56,831 nucleotides of DNA from an uncultured Pseudomonadales bacterium. GTDB taxonomy: Bacteria > Pseudomonadota > Gammaproteobacteria > Pseudomonadales > Azotimanducaceae. Shown one piece after another: positions 35,724 to 43,365 of the stretch. A program made the position numbers and the translations under genes. The stretch lies in contig CAKZWF010000072.1 of assembly GCA_937921865.1 (NCBI GenBank), positions 1-56,831 of the forward strand, read 5' to 3'. A model generated the notes under the pieces. That model had not been told where the DNA came from. It did not search any database and worked only from the letters and a program-made list of their open reading frames with translations. Position 1 is the first letter of the stretch; each line of letters starts with the position of its first letter.

Positions 35724-36578
35724 ATGCTTGATTCTCGCTGGCAGTCATTAACCACTGAAGAACCGATTACATATTCCGAGAGCGGGCTTGTGATGATCGA
35801 CGATCTCGCAGTGCTGAGCTTCACCGGCAGCGATGTACGCAGTTTCCTGCAGGGCTATTTCACCTGTGACACCAGCAGGATCAGCGACCAGACACTTGAA
35901 CCTGCAGCCCTGTGCAACCTCCAAGGCCGCGTGACGGCTTTCGGCTGGGCACTGGCTGTCGAGGAAACTCAGCTGCTGTGGATTGTCCCGCAATCTGTGG
36001 TTCCAAAACTCCAGGTTGTTCTCAAGCCTTATCTGGCGTTCTCCAAAACCCGCATGGAAATTCTGGTTGACGACCATCTGCTGCTGGCATCAATCAGTCC
36101 AGATGGCTCCGGCAACATCGCCGAGGAGGTTCATCTCGAACTGATCACCAGCGAGACAACCCTGCAGCAGCGTTGGCAGAGCCTGGGCACAGGCCAACGC
36201 AACGATATCGATTCAGCCCTCATCAGGGCGCGGGTGCCGTGGCTGACTGCGGCAGCCGCCGACCGGTTTCTACCGCAAATGCTGAACCTTGTGGAAATTG
36301 GCGCAATCAGTTTTGACAAAGGCTGCTATCTCGGTCAGGAAGTTGTCGCCAGAGCACAGCACCGGGGCAAGGTGAAAAGACGGCTGACGCCACTGCATCA
36401 CAGCCAACCCATTGTGGCCAGCCCTGGCACCGAACTCACCGACAGTCTCGGTCGCAGTGTTGGCATGGTGATTCAGAGCGCCGCTGACAGCGCCAGCGCG
36501 ATGAGTCTGTGTGTGCTGCAGACCAATGCCGAGGAGCCGTTCGAAGATCCGGATACAGGTGTCATTATGCATCCGTAA
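35724..36578 (+). CDS. ygfZ: Folate-binding protein YgfZ (iron-sulfur enzyme repair)
   Basis: YgfZ is a tetrahydrofolate-binding protein needed for full activity of iron-sulfur enzymes and for tRNA thiolation. From ATG 35724 it has 284 residues; an in-frame ATG at 35676 would add 16 residues but has no ribosome-binding site, while a GGA lies before the chosen start. Visible features are FTGSDVRSFLQGYFTCD in the N-terminal part and the signature KGCYLGQEVVAR near 200. The glycine-cleavage T-like C-terminal barrel is short, as usual. Confidence 0.92.
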   Translation: MLDSRWQSLTTEEPITYSESGLVMIDDLAVLSFTGSDVRSFLQGYFTCDTSRISDQTLEPAALCNLQGRVTAFGWALAVEETQLLWIVPQSVVPKLQVVLKPYLAFSKTRMEILVDDHLLLASISPDGSGNIAEEVHLELITSETTLQQRWQSLGTGQRNDIDSALIRARVPWLTAAAADRFLPQMLNLVEIGAISFDKGCYLGQEVVARAQHRGKVKRRLTPLHHSQPIVASPGTELTDSLGRSVGMVIQSAADSASAMSLCVLQTNAEEPFEDPDTGVIMHP

Positions 36579-36626
36579 AGCTTGTCTATACTTCCGTGAG
36601 ATCACCTCAACCGATGTGACATCTAC

Positions 36627-36896
36627 ATGTCAAATTTCGCGGTCCAGATAGAGCAGGAAGTCACCCAGGCGATGGACAAAGACGAGCTTAAACTGGCCAG
36701 CCTGCCTTAAGTGGCGTTGCGGATACGCGCTGAAATCTCCCTGGAGCCCTCTAACTACAGCAAGTTCTCAACAGTGGCGGGCAAGGTCGACTACATCGAC
36801 ATGGTCATGGTCATGGTCATGGTCATGGTCGCGAATCTTCAGCGAGTTGCCGGCAGCAGTCATCCGCTGAACGATCTGGACTGGACGGACAATTAA
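36627..36896 (+). pseudogene. Remnant of an HDOD-domain protein with in-frame stop
   Basis: ATG at 36627 opens MSNFAVQIEQEVTQAM then DKDELKLASLP, followed by TAA (36708-36710) and, in the same frame, VALRIRAE. HDOD proteins commonly begin this way, with LPTLPEVALRIR..AE. The stop therefore replaces the conserved glutamate, most simply GAA to TAA. After RAE the similarity ends and the ~200-residue HDOD core is missing, so there is also a deletion or heavy drift. The frame stops again at 36894-36896. HDOD proteins act in signalling. The call rests on the N-terminal match alone. Confidence 0.65.
36801..36830 (+). repeat. Five perfect copies of ATGGTC
   Basis: A 30-base hexanucleotide tract inside the HDOD remnant, encoding alternating Met-Val in that frame and Asp-His on the other strand. 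Perfect short repeats of this kind arise by slippage and suggest lack of coding constraint. Confidence 0.9.
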
Positions 36897-36993
36897 CGCC
36901 TTTGCCAACGTCGTGCTCGACCCGGAAGGCGAAGCCAGCGAAATGACGGCTTTTGAAGAACACATTACTGCGGCAAAAGAGTCCATTGTCTGA
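36895..36993 (+). pseudogene. Out-of-frame coding-like tail fragment
   Basis: In the +1 frame relative to the HDOD remnant, 32 codons read NAFANVVLDPEGEASE and then MTAFEEHITAAKESIV before TGA. Composition and helix-like pattern resemble a real protein end, and it follows the remnant directly, so it may be the end of the same or a neighbouring dead gene. I do not recognise the family. No start codon of its own precedes it. Confidence 0.35.
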
Positions 36994-37017
36994 TCAACAC
37001 TCAACCTGACGGTTGCT

Positions 37018-37908
37018 TCAAGGTTTCAGATCTGGCTGATAGAGCCACTGTATGCTGGAGAAATCCAGGTGTCCGGCTTCGTTGCTGTTCTTATGCAATG
37101 AAAAAAGGCTCTCTGACAGGGCTCCCAACGGCACACTGCTGCCGCTTTCACGAGCGGTCTGCAGCGCCAAGCCTAAATCTTTGGCCATCAGATCCACCAG
37201 AAAACCGCCCTGATAGCCGCGCGACGCGGGCACGCCGTCCATCACTCCCGGATAAGGATTGTAGACGTTCAGCGACCAGTTACCGCCCGATGACTGTTTC
37301 ATGATCTCAGACAGCACCCCTGGATCGAGACCGCTGGCGACACCAAGGGCCAGCGCTTCAGCCGTTCCGGCCATATGAATGGCCAGCAGCATGTTGTTGC
37401 AGACCTTCGCAGTCTGCCCGGCACCATTTACACCGGCATGAAATATGTTGGCGCCCATAACTTCCAGCAATGGTCTGGCGCGCTCCAGCGCAGCCTCACT
37501 ACCGCCGACAATAAAGGTCAGCGTACCGGCCTGAGCACCCGCTGTGCCGCCCGAAACCGGCGCATCAAGCATCTCGATACCCCGATGCGCAGCCGCAGCG
37601 GCGACGTCTTTAGCGCTCTGCGGATCGATGGTGCTGCAATCAATCAGAAGTGTCTGCTGGGCAACCACATCAAGCACCCCTCCCTCGTCAAGATAAAGCG
37701 CCCTGACGTGTTTACCCGCCGGCAGCATGCTGACAAACACGTCCACATCACGTGCCGCATCAGCTGCAGACGCGACAGCCGCCTGATCATCTACCGCTGC
37801 GATCGCGGCATCGACCAGATCAAACAGCTTCAGTTCGTGTCCTGATGCCAGGAGATTACCGGCCATCGGCCCACCCATGTTGCCTAGTCCCACAAAACCG
37901 ATCTTCAT
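37018..37908 (-). CDS. mmsB: 3-hydroxyisobutyrate dehydrogenase
   Basis: The enzyme oxidises 3-hydroxyisobutyrate to methylmalonate semialdehyde in valine breakdown. The 296 residues have the NAD-binding GFVGLGNMGGPMA at 4-16, the substrate motif DAPVSGGTAGA at 115-125 and the catalytic lysine K168 in GQTAKVCNN. Other beta-hydroxyacid dehydrogenases share this layout. The assignment is favoured by the upstream 3-hydroxyisobutyryl-CoA hydrolase-like gene, which it overlaps by four bases. Confidence 0.92.
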   Translation of the reverse strand: MKIGFVGLGNMGGPMAGNLLASGHELKLFDLVDAAIAAVDDQAAVASAADAARDVDVFVSMLPAGKHVRALYLDEGGVLDVVAQQTLLIDCSTIDPQSAKDVAAAAAHRGIEMLDAPVSGGTAGAQAGTLTFIVGGSEAALERARPLLEVMGANIFHAGVNGAGQTAKVCNNMLLAIHMAGTAEALALGVASGLDPGVLSEIMKQSSGGNWSLNVYNPYPGVMDGVPASRGYQGGFLVDLMAKDLGLALQTARESGSSVPLGALSESLFSLHKNSNEAGHLDFSSIQWLYQPDLKP

Positions 37909-39044
37909 AGCGTTTCCTGCTCCAGGTCTACCAATGGATTTCGCGCCCAGGGCTCTTCGAAATGACTGAGAACATATGCCCGGGGCAACGATTCAACATC
38001 TCCAAACTGCCACCTCGGCGCATTGTCTTTTTCGATCAGCAACGCCCGCACACCTTCGGTAAAGTCATGGTTGTCAGCACAGTGCGTAGCGATGGTCATC
38101 TCCATGCGAAAACACTCAGCGAGGGAAAGCTCCCCGGCACGCGATAACTGTTCAACAACTATCCCCTGGGTGGTTGGACAGCCCTGATCCATTGCCGCAA
38201 CCGCCTTGCCGAGCCAGACATTGGTGTCGGCAAGTTCACGTATGGCGCTCACAACCTCGAGTAACCCTGTCGGTTCAGCCAGTGATTCGGGAACCGCAGG
38301 CAAATTCGCCTCCGGTAGATCGGGCACATCCCGGCCAGACAGCAGTTCGGAGATGAGCGTGGCGTCACGCTGAGCAGAACCGACCCAGGGCAGCGAGTTC
38401 AACTGCTCCTGAAAGTCCGGATAGGAATCAAATGCCAAAGCATGTGTCGCCAGCCCGGCAAGCATCGCATCCTGAGAGTTAATGGAAGCCCCGGTCATCC
38501 CCAGAAACAGCGCCTGGTGTCTTGGCATGTTGCGCAACATCCAGGTTCCACCCGCATCAGGAAACAAACCAATCGTCACCTCAGGCATCGCAATCCGGCA
38601 TTTTTCAGGCACCAGGCGAAAATCAGCAGCCATGAATATTCCCAGACCTCCGCCCATCATCACGCCGTGACCCAGGGCAATGACTGGTTTTGGATAGGTA
38701 TGCAGACGAAAGTCGAGACGATATTCGCGCTCGAAGAAATCGTACGGGTACTCGTCGACCCGTTCGCCCTGCTCGTGATTGTGTGCGATGGCTCTGTACA
38801 GCGCCTGAATGTCACCACCGGCGCTGAATGCACGCTCTCCAGCCCCGGTCAACACGACGGCCACCACCTGTTCATCAGCCGCCCAGTGGGCAAGCGCCGG
38901 GAACAGGATATCGATCATCTCCAGACTCAGCGCGTTCAGCGTTGCAGGGTTGTTCAAACGCGCTTCTGCGACGATGTGTCCTGAGGAAGTCGGATGCGCA
39001 AACAGTGCAACACAGGCCTGCTCAGCGTTTATAGCGTCTGACAC
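37905..39044 (-). CDS. Enoyl-CoA hydratase/isomerase family protein, likely 3-hydroxyisobutyryl-CoA hydrolase
   Basis: The 379-residue protein is a crotonase-fold enzyme of the longer HIBCH/ECHD type, which frees 3-hydroxyisobutyrate from its CoA ester in valine breakdown. Visible features are LNALSLEMI, the oxyanion-hole region FSAGGDIQALY near 72, HGVMMGGGLGIFMAADFRL near 125, and the ~100-residue C-terminal part typical of the family. Its direct partner mmsB takes the product. GTG at 39044 is the start, supported by AAGGAGG nine bases upstream. Confidence 0.88.
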   Translation of the reverse strand: MSDAINAEQACVALFAHPTSSGHIVAEARLNNPATLNALSLEMIDILFPALAHWAADEQVVAVVLTGAGERAFSAGGDIQALYRAIAHNHEQGERVDEYPYDFFEREYRLDFRLHTYPKPVIALGHGVMMGGGLGIFMAADFRLVPEKCRIAMPEVTIGLFPDAGGTWMLRNMPRHQALFLGMTGASINSQDAMLAGLATHALAFDSYPDFQEQLNSLPWVGSAQRDATLISELLSGRDVPDLPEANLPAVPESLAEPTGLLEVVSAIRELADTNVWLGKAVAAMDQGCPTTQGIVVEQLSRAGELSLAECFRMEMTIATHCADNHDFTEGVRALLIEKDNAPRWQFGDVESLPRAYVLSHFEEPWARNPLVDLEQETL

Positions 39045-39074
39045 TCTTGCCTCCTTGGCTTAACCACACACTGT

Positions 39075-39863
39075 TCAGCTATTGGTCCATTGTGGCGGGC
39101 GTTTTTCTAAGAATGCATTAACACCTTCGCTCTGGTCAGCACTGTCGAAAAGGGCGACGAATGCATCACGCTCCTGTGCGTAGGCGGAATTAATTGACCC
39201 ACCACGTGCGCTCTGGATCAATGTCTTGCAGGCACTTACCGCCACCGGACTCTGTTTTGCGACACCCTGCGCGAGAGTCAGGGCGCGACCAAGGGCCTGC
39301 CCCCGATCCACCACCTCTTCGACAAGACCAATCCGCTGCGCGGTCGCAGCATCTACACGCTCACCACACAGGATCATCCGCTTTGCCCAGCCCTCTCCCA
39401 CCAGCCAGGCTAAATTCTGGGTGCCACCACCACATGGCAACAGTCCGACGGTTGCTTCCGGCAGAGCGAGCTGAGCGTGCGATTCGGCAACACGTATATC
39501 ACAGGCCAACGCACACTCGAGGCCCCCACCCATCGCATAGCCATTGACTGCCGCGATACTCACACCCCGGAAATCTGCAAGCGTCTCAAAGGCCCGACCG
39601 AATCTGCCTGCCATAACCCCCGCGACCTGCTTGTCACCCTCGGCAAACACATTCAGGTCAGCGCCCGCTGAAAAGAATTTTTCGCCAGCGCCGGTGATCA
39701 ACAGTGCGTAGATCTCTTTGTCAGCATTAGCTTGCTGCACAAGAGTTTCCAACCCAGCAAGATTTTCCTCATTCCAGGTGTTAGCCGGAGGGTTGCTGAT
39801 CGTGATGACCAGCGTATGGTCCCGGACTTCCACAAGCAGTTGTTCGCACGGCGACTCAATCAT
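39075..39863 (-). CDS. Enoyl-CoA hydratase
   Basis: A 262-residue crotonase-family enzyme with FFSAGADLNVF near 64, AAVNGYAMGGGLECALACDIRVA near 105-127 and the second catalytic glutamate in LPEATVGLLPCGGGTQ near 139. It probably hydrates an enoyl-CoA such as methacrylyl-CoA, since the next two genes would take the product through valine degradation. The exact substrate cannot be read from the sequence. Lies 31 bases upstream of the hydrolase gene, same strand. Confidence 0.88.
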   Translation of the reverse strand: MIESPCEQLLVEVRDHTLVITISNPPANTWNEENLAGLETLVQQANADKEIYALLITGAGEKFFSAGADLNVFAEGDKQVAGVMAGRFGRAFETLADFRGVSIAAVNGYAMGGGLECALACDIRVAESHAQLALPEATVGLLPCGGGTQNLAWLVGEGWAKRMILCGERVDAATAQRIGLVEEVVDRGQALGRALTLAQGVAKQSPVAVSACKTLIQSARGGSINSAYAQERDAFVALFDSADQSEGVNAFLEKRPPQWTNS

Positions 39864-39904
39864 GACATTTCCCTTACTATGTAACAGCTAACCTAGGCGC
39901 TCGA

Positions 39905-40603
39905 CTACTCTACTGCAAGCCAGTCAATCGCTTCCCGGCCGTGCGATTGAAGATAGTCATTAGCGGCAATAAAGTGATCGCAGCCGAAGAAACCCCGGTG
40001 TGCTGACAGCGGCGAAGGATGAGGAGCGGTCAATACCAGATGTCGACTCCTGTCGACCATGGCACCCTTCTTCTGGGCATAGCTGCCCCACAGCATGAAC
40101 ACAAGGTTAGCGCACTCACGATTCAACACCTCCACCACCGCGTCGGTGAAGGTCTCCCAGCCGCGACCCTGATGAGAACCGGCCTGGCCCCGCTCTACCG
40201 TCAGCACCGCATTCAGCAGCAGCACGCCCTGTCTGGACCAGGGTTCCAGGCAGCCACGCTCACCGTCCAGCCGGTTACCAGCATCAGCAAACTCCCGGCG
40301 AATTTCTTTGAAGATGTTAATCAGAGACGGCGGCTGCCGGACGCCCGGCTGTACTGAGAAGCACAGCCCGTGGGCCTGACCAGGACCGTGGTAGGGATCC
40401 TGACCAATAATCACGACTTTGACTTCCTGCAGCGGAGTAAGGTCTAAGGCGCGGAAAATCGCCTCACCCGGAGGGTAAACGGTTTTCCGTGCTTGTTTTT
40501 CCTGCTTCAGAAATTCGCGCAGCTCGCGCATGTAACTTTTAGCGAACTCAGCACTCAGTGCCTGTTTCCAGGAGGGCTCCAGGCGAATCCGGTCATCAGC
40601 CAT
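39905..40603 (-). CDS. ung: Uracil-DNA glycosylase
   Basis: Ung removes uracil from DNA to start base-excision repair. The 232-residue protein carries the catalytic water-activating motif [18 protein letters not shown] with D69, and the minor-groove motif [13 protein letters not shown] near 195-207, followed by CDHFIAAN. Length and motifs fit family 1. It is 24 bases downstream of lysS on the same strand. Confidence 0.97.
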   Translation of the reverse strand: MADDRIRLEPSWKQALSAEFAKSYMRELREFLKQEKQARKTVYPPGEAIFRALDLTPLQEVKVVIIGQDPYHGPGQAHGLCFSVQPGVRQPPSLINIFKEIRREFADAGNRLDGERGCLEPWSRQGVLLLNAVLTVERGQAGSHQGRGWETFTDAVVEVLNRECANLVFMLWGSYAQKKGAMVDRSRHLVLTAPHPSPLSAHRGFFGCDHFIAANDYLQSHGREAIDWLAVE

Positions 40604-40627
40604 CAGTGTTCACCGGGACCTGTTGCA

Positions 40628-42112
40628 TCAGCGCTCCCGGGGGCGCATCAACGGGAACAGCAGTACGTCCCGAATAGACGGTACATCAGCCAGCAGCATT
40701 ACCAGACGATCAATGCCCAGCCCTTCACCAGCCGTTGGCGGCAGCCCGTACTCGAGCGCGGTAATGTAATCCTGATCAAAGTGCATGGCTTCGTTATCCC
40801 CCGCCGCACGGTCTTTTACCTGAGCTTCAAAACGCTCGGCCTGGTCATCGGGATCATTGAGCTCCGAGAAGCCATTGGCGATCTCTTTGCCTGCGATGAA
40901 CAACTCGAAACGATCTGTAACGTCAGGGTTTTCATCGTTACGTCTAGACAGCGGAGATACTTCAGTTGGGTAGTGGGTGATGAACGTGGGTTGCACCAGA
41001 CGTTCTTCTACTTTGGCGTCAAACACTTGGGTCAGCAGCTTACCCTGACCCCAGCCGGGGTCAGTGGCCAGGTTGTGCTGCTCCAGATACTCGCGCAGTC
41101 GCGCTGCATCTGTGGTGTCGGGTTCAGCAAGATCAGTGAACTCCACCACTGCATCTGCCATGGAGATCTGCCGGCCGGGTTTCGAGAAATCCAGGGTCTG
41201 ACCCTGATATTCGATCGATGAAGTGCCGCATGCTGCGACCACAACCTGCTGCATCAGATCACTGGTGAGTTCAATCAGATCCTGGAAGTCATGGTATGCC
41301 CAGTAAAACTCCAGCATCGTGAATTCAGGATTATGGCGCGTCGATAAGCCTTCATTGCGGAAATTGCGGTTGATCTCAAATACCCGCTCGAAGCCGCCCA
41401 CCACCAGACGCTTGAGAAACAGCTCCGGGGCAATCCTCAGATAAAGCTCGAGGTCTAACGCATTATGGTGGGTCTGAAATGGCCTTGCCGTTGCGCCACC
41501 CGGAATCACATGCATCATGGGTGTTTCCACCTCCATGAAATCCCGGTCGAGAAAAAACTGGCGGATGGCGGCAATCACCGCCGAGCGCATTTTAAACACC
41601 CGCCGGGTTTCATCGCTCATGATGAGATCCAGATATCGCTGGCGATATTTGGTCTCAGTGTCGCTCAGTCCGTGATACTTCTCCGGCAAAGGCTGCACGG
41701 TCTTGTTGAGCAGCTCGATACTCTGGGCATGAACGGTGAGTTCACCTTTGTTGGTGCGCATCATCGTGCCGGTAACTCCGACAATGTCACCGATATCCCA
41801 GATGTCGTTGAATTGTTCGTACGCCTGCGCGCCGACGTCTTCACCGCGGACATAACACTGAATCTGACCGCTGACGTCCTGCAGAGTAATAAAGCTGGCT
41901 TTGCCCATGACCCGACGCAACATGATCCGACCGCAGACCCGGGTCTGCGCTCCGGCAGATTCTAAAGCCGGCTTATCCATGTCTGCATACTGCTCATGCA
42001 GTTGCGCCGCTGAGGCCTCACGACGAAAAGTGTTCGGATAGGCATCACCGCCTCCACGCCAGCGTTCGAGCTTTTCCCGCCGGGTTGTCACAATATCGCT
42101 GTCGCTGCTCAT
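40628..42112 (-). CDS. lysS: Lysyl-tRNA synthetase, class II
   Basis: LysS charges tRNA-Lys. The 494-residue protein has the N-terminal OB-fold anticodon domain at about 55-160 and the class II catalytic core: motif 1 near FMEVETPMM, motif 2 FEINRNFRNEGLSTRHNPEFTMLE, and motif 3 GLGIDRLVMLLAD near the C-terminus. prfB-lysS is a conserved pair; lysS starts about 90 bases after prfB. Confidence 0.98.
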   Translation of the reverse strand: MSSDSDIVTTRREKLERWRGGGDAYPNTFRREASAAQLHEQYADMDKPALESAGAQTRVCGRIMLRRVMGKASFITLQDVSGQIQCYVRGEDVGAQAYEQFNDIWDIGDIVGVTGTMMRTNKGELTVHAQSIELLNKTVQPLPEKYHGLSDTETKYRQRYLDLIMSDETRRVFKMRSAVIAAIRQFFLDRDFMEVETPMMHVIPGGATARPFQTHHNALDLELYLRIAPELFLKRLVVGGFERVFEINRNFRNEGLSTRHNPEFTMLEFYWAYHDFQDLIELTSDLMQQVVVAACGTSSIEYQGQTLDFSKPGRQISMADAVVEFTDLAEPDTTDAARLREYLEQHNLATDPGWGQGKLLTQVFDAKVEERLVQPTFITHYPTEVSPLSRRNDENPDVTDRFELFIAGKEIANGFSELNDPDDQAERFEAQVKDRAAGDNEAMHFDQDYITALEYGLPPTAGEGLGIDRLVMLLADVPSIRDVLLFPLMRPRER

Positions 42113-42202
42113 CGCCTGGTGCCTGTGTAAATCTGTGGAAATGTCATCGGAACGAGTCCGCCTGAATATAAAAGTCTGTTCAAAGTCGCTCCCGGTTGAT
42201 CG

Positions 42203-43301
42203 TTAAAGCCCAGCTTTCAGACTCGCTTCGATGAACAGATCGATATCACCATCGAGCACGCTGCCGGGATCGCTGGTCTCAACATTAGTGCGCAGGTCTT
42301 TGATTCTTGATTGATCCAGCACGTAGCTGCGAATTTGACTGCCCCAGCCAATATCGGCTTTGTTGTCTTCAATCTGTTGCTGTTCGGCGCGTCGTTTCTG
42401 CATTTCCAGTTCATACAGTTTGGCGCGAAGCTGTTTATAGGCTTTGTCTTTGTTCTGGTGCTGTGAACGTTCGCTCTGGCATTGCACAACCGTATTAGTT
42501 GGTAAATGCGTCAGGCGGACCGCAGAGTCTGTTCGGTTGACGTGCTGCCCGCCCGCGCCACTGGCCCGATAGGTGTCCACCCTGACATCGGACGGGTTCA
42601 CGTCGATTTCGATGTCATCATCGATCTCCGGCGAGACAAAAACCGATGCAAAAGATGTGTGCCGGCGATTGCCCGAGTCAAAAGGCGACTTGCGGACCAG
42701 CCGGTGCACGCCGGTTTCGGTACGAAGCCAGCCATAACAATAATCGCCGGCAAACTGCACGGTTGCACCTTTGATCCCGGCGACATCTCCAGGAGACAGT
42801 TCGGTAATCTCTGTCTTCATACCGCGCTTTTCACCCCAGCGCAGATACATCCGCAGCAGCATCTCCGCCCAGTCCTGGGCTTCAGTACCACCAGAACCTG
42901 CCTGAATTTCCACATAGGCATTATTAGGGTCGAGTTCTCCCTGGAACATACGGCGAAATTCAAGGCCGGCCAGATCAACTTCGAGTCGTTCAAGCTCAGC
43001 ATGCACTTCATCAATCGAACCGCCGTCGTCTTCGTCAGAAGCCATCTCGGCAAGTTCACCAAGATCAGTCAGGGAATCTGCGAAACCGGTCAGAACTTTG
43101 ACAATCTGCTCCAGCCCTGCCCGCTCTTTGTTCAACGCCTGAGCGCGATCAGGGTTATTCCAGACGTCCGCCTCAGCCAGCTCCCGTTCCAGCTCTTCTA
43201 AGCGTTCGCGTTTGCCAACGAAGTCAAAGATACCCCCTGAGCGCCGTCTCACGCTCCGCAAGGGCTTTGATCATTTCACGAACAGCAGTTATCTCAGCCA
43301 T
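42203..43301 (-). CDS. prfB: Peptide chain release factor 2 with programmed +1 frameshift
   Basis: RF2 ends translation at UGA and UAA. Translation starts at ATG 43301 and reads 25 codons to an in-frame TGA at 43226-43224, then continues in the +1 frame, giving a 365-residue protein as in E. coli. The frameshift site has all known parts: the internal Shine-Dalgarno-like AGGGGG (43238-43233), TAT, the slippery CTT (43229-43227) and TGA followed by C. The rest shows SPF (stop-codon recognition, within VRKSPFDSG) and GGQ (GAGGQHVN), the peptidyl hydrolysis motif. The shift lets low RF2 raise its own synthesis. Confidence 0.97.
43224..43238 (-). promoter_or_regulatory. prfB +1 frameshift site
   Basis: AGGGGG TAT CTT TGA C on the minus strand. 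Slow termination at the poor UGAC context, with stimulation by the AGGGGG pairing to 16S rRNA, lets the CTT-bound tRNA slip one base forward to read GAC. The elements and spacing equal the E. coli site. Confidence 0.95.
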
Positions 43302-43365
43302 GCTCTATCCAGTGTTTCCCCGACAATTGGCAGCGGCAATGCCGATGCGCAAAAAGCGCGAGAGT

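Larger units (their letters stand above)
36579..37017 (+). other. Gene-free stretch holding decayed coding sequence
   Basis: Between ygfZ and mmsB there is no intact gene. A TATACT box (36587-36592) about 35 bases before the remnant ATG looks like a surviving -10 element. The rest is the HDOD remnant, a hexamer tract and a short out-of-frame coding-like end, listed separately. Confidence 0.7.

Noticed and set aside
36768..37004. 78-codon minus-strand frame with Asp-His repeats
   Set aside because: The repeat is the complement of the ATGGTC tract; the frame lies in the decayed region with no conservation that I can see.
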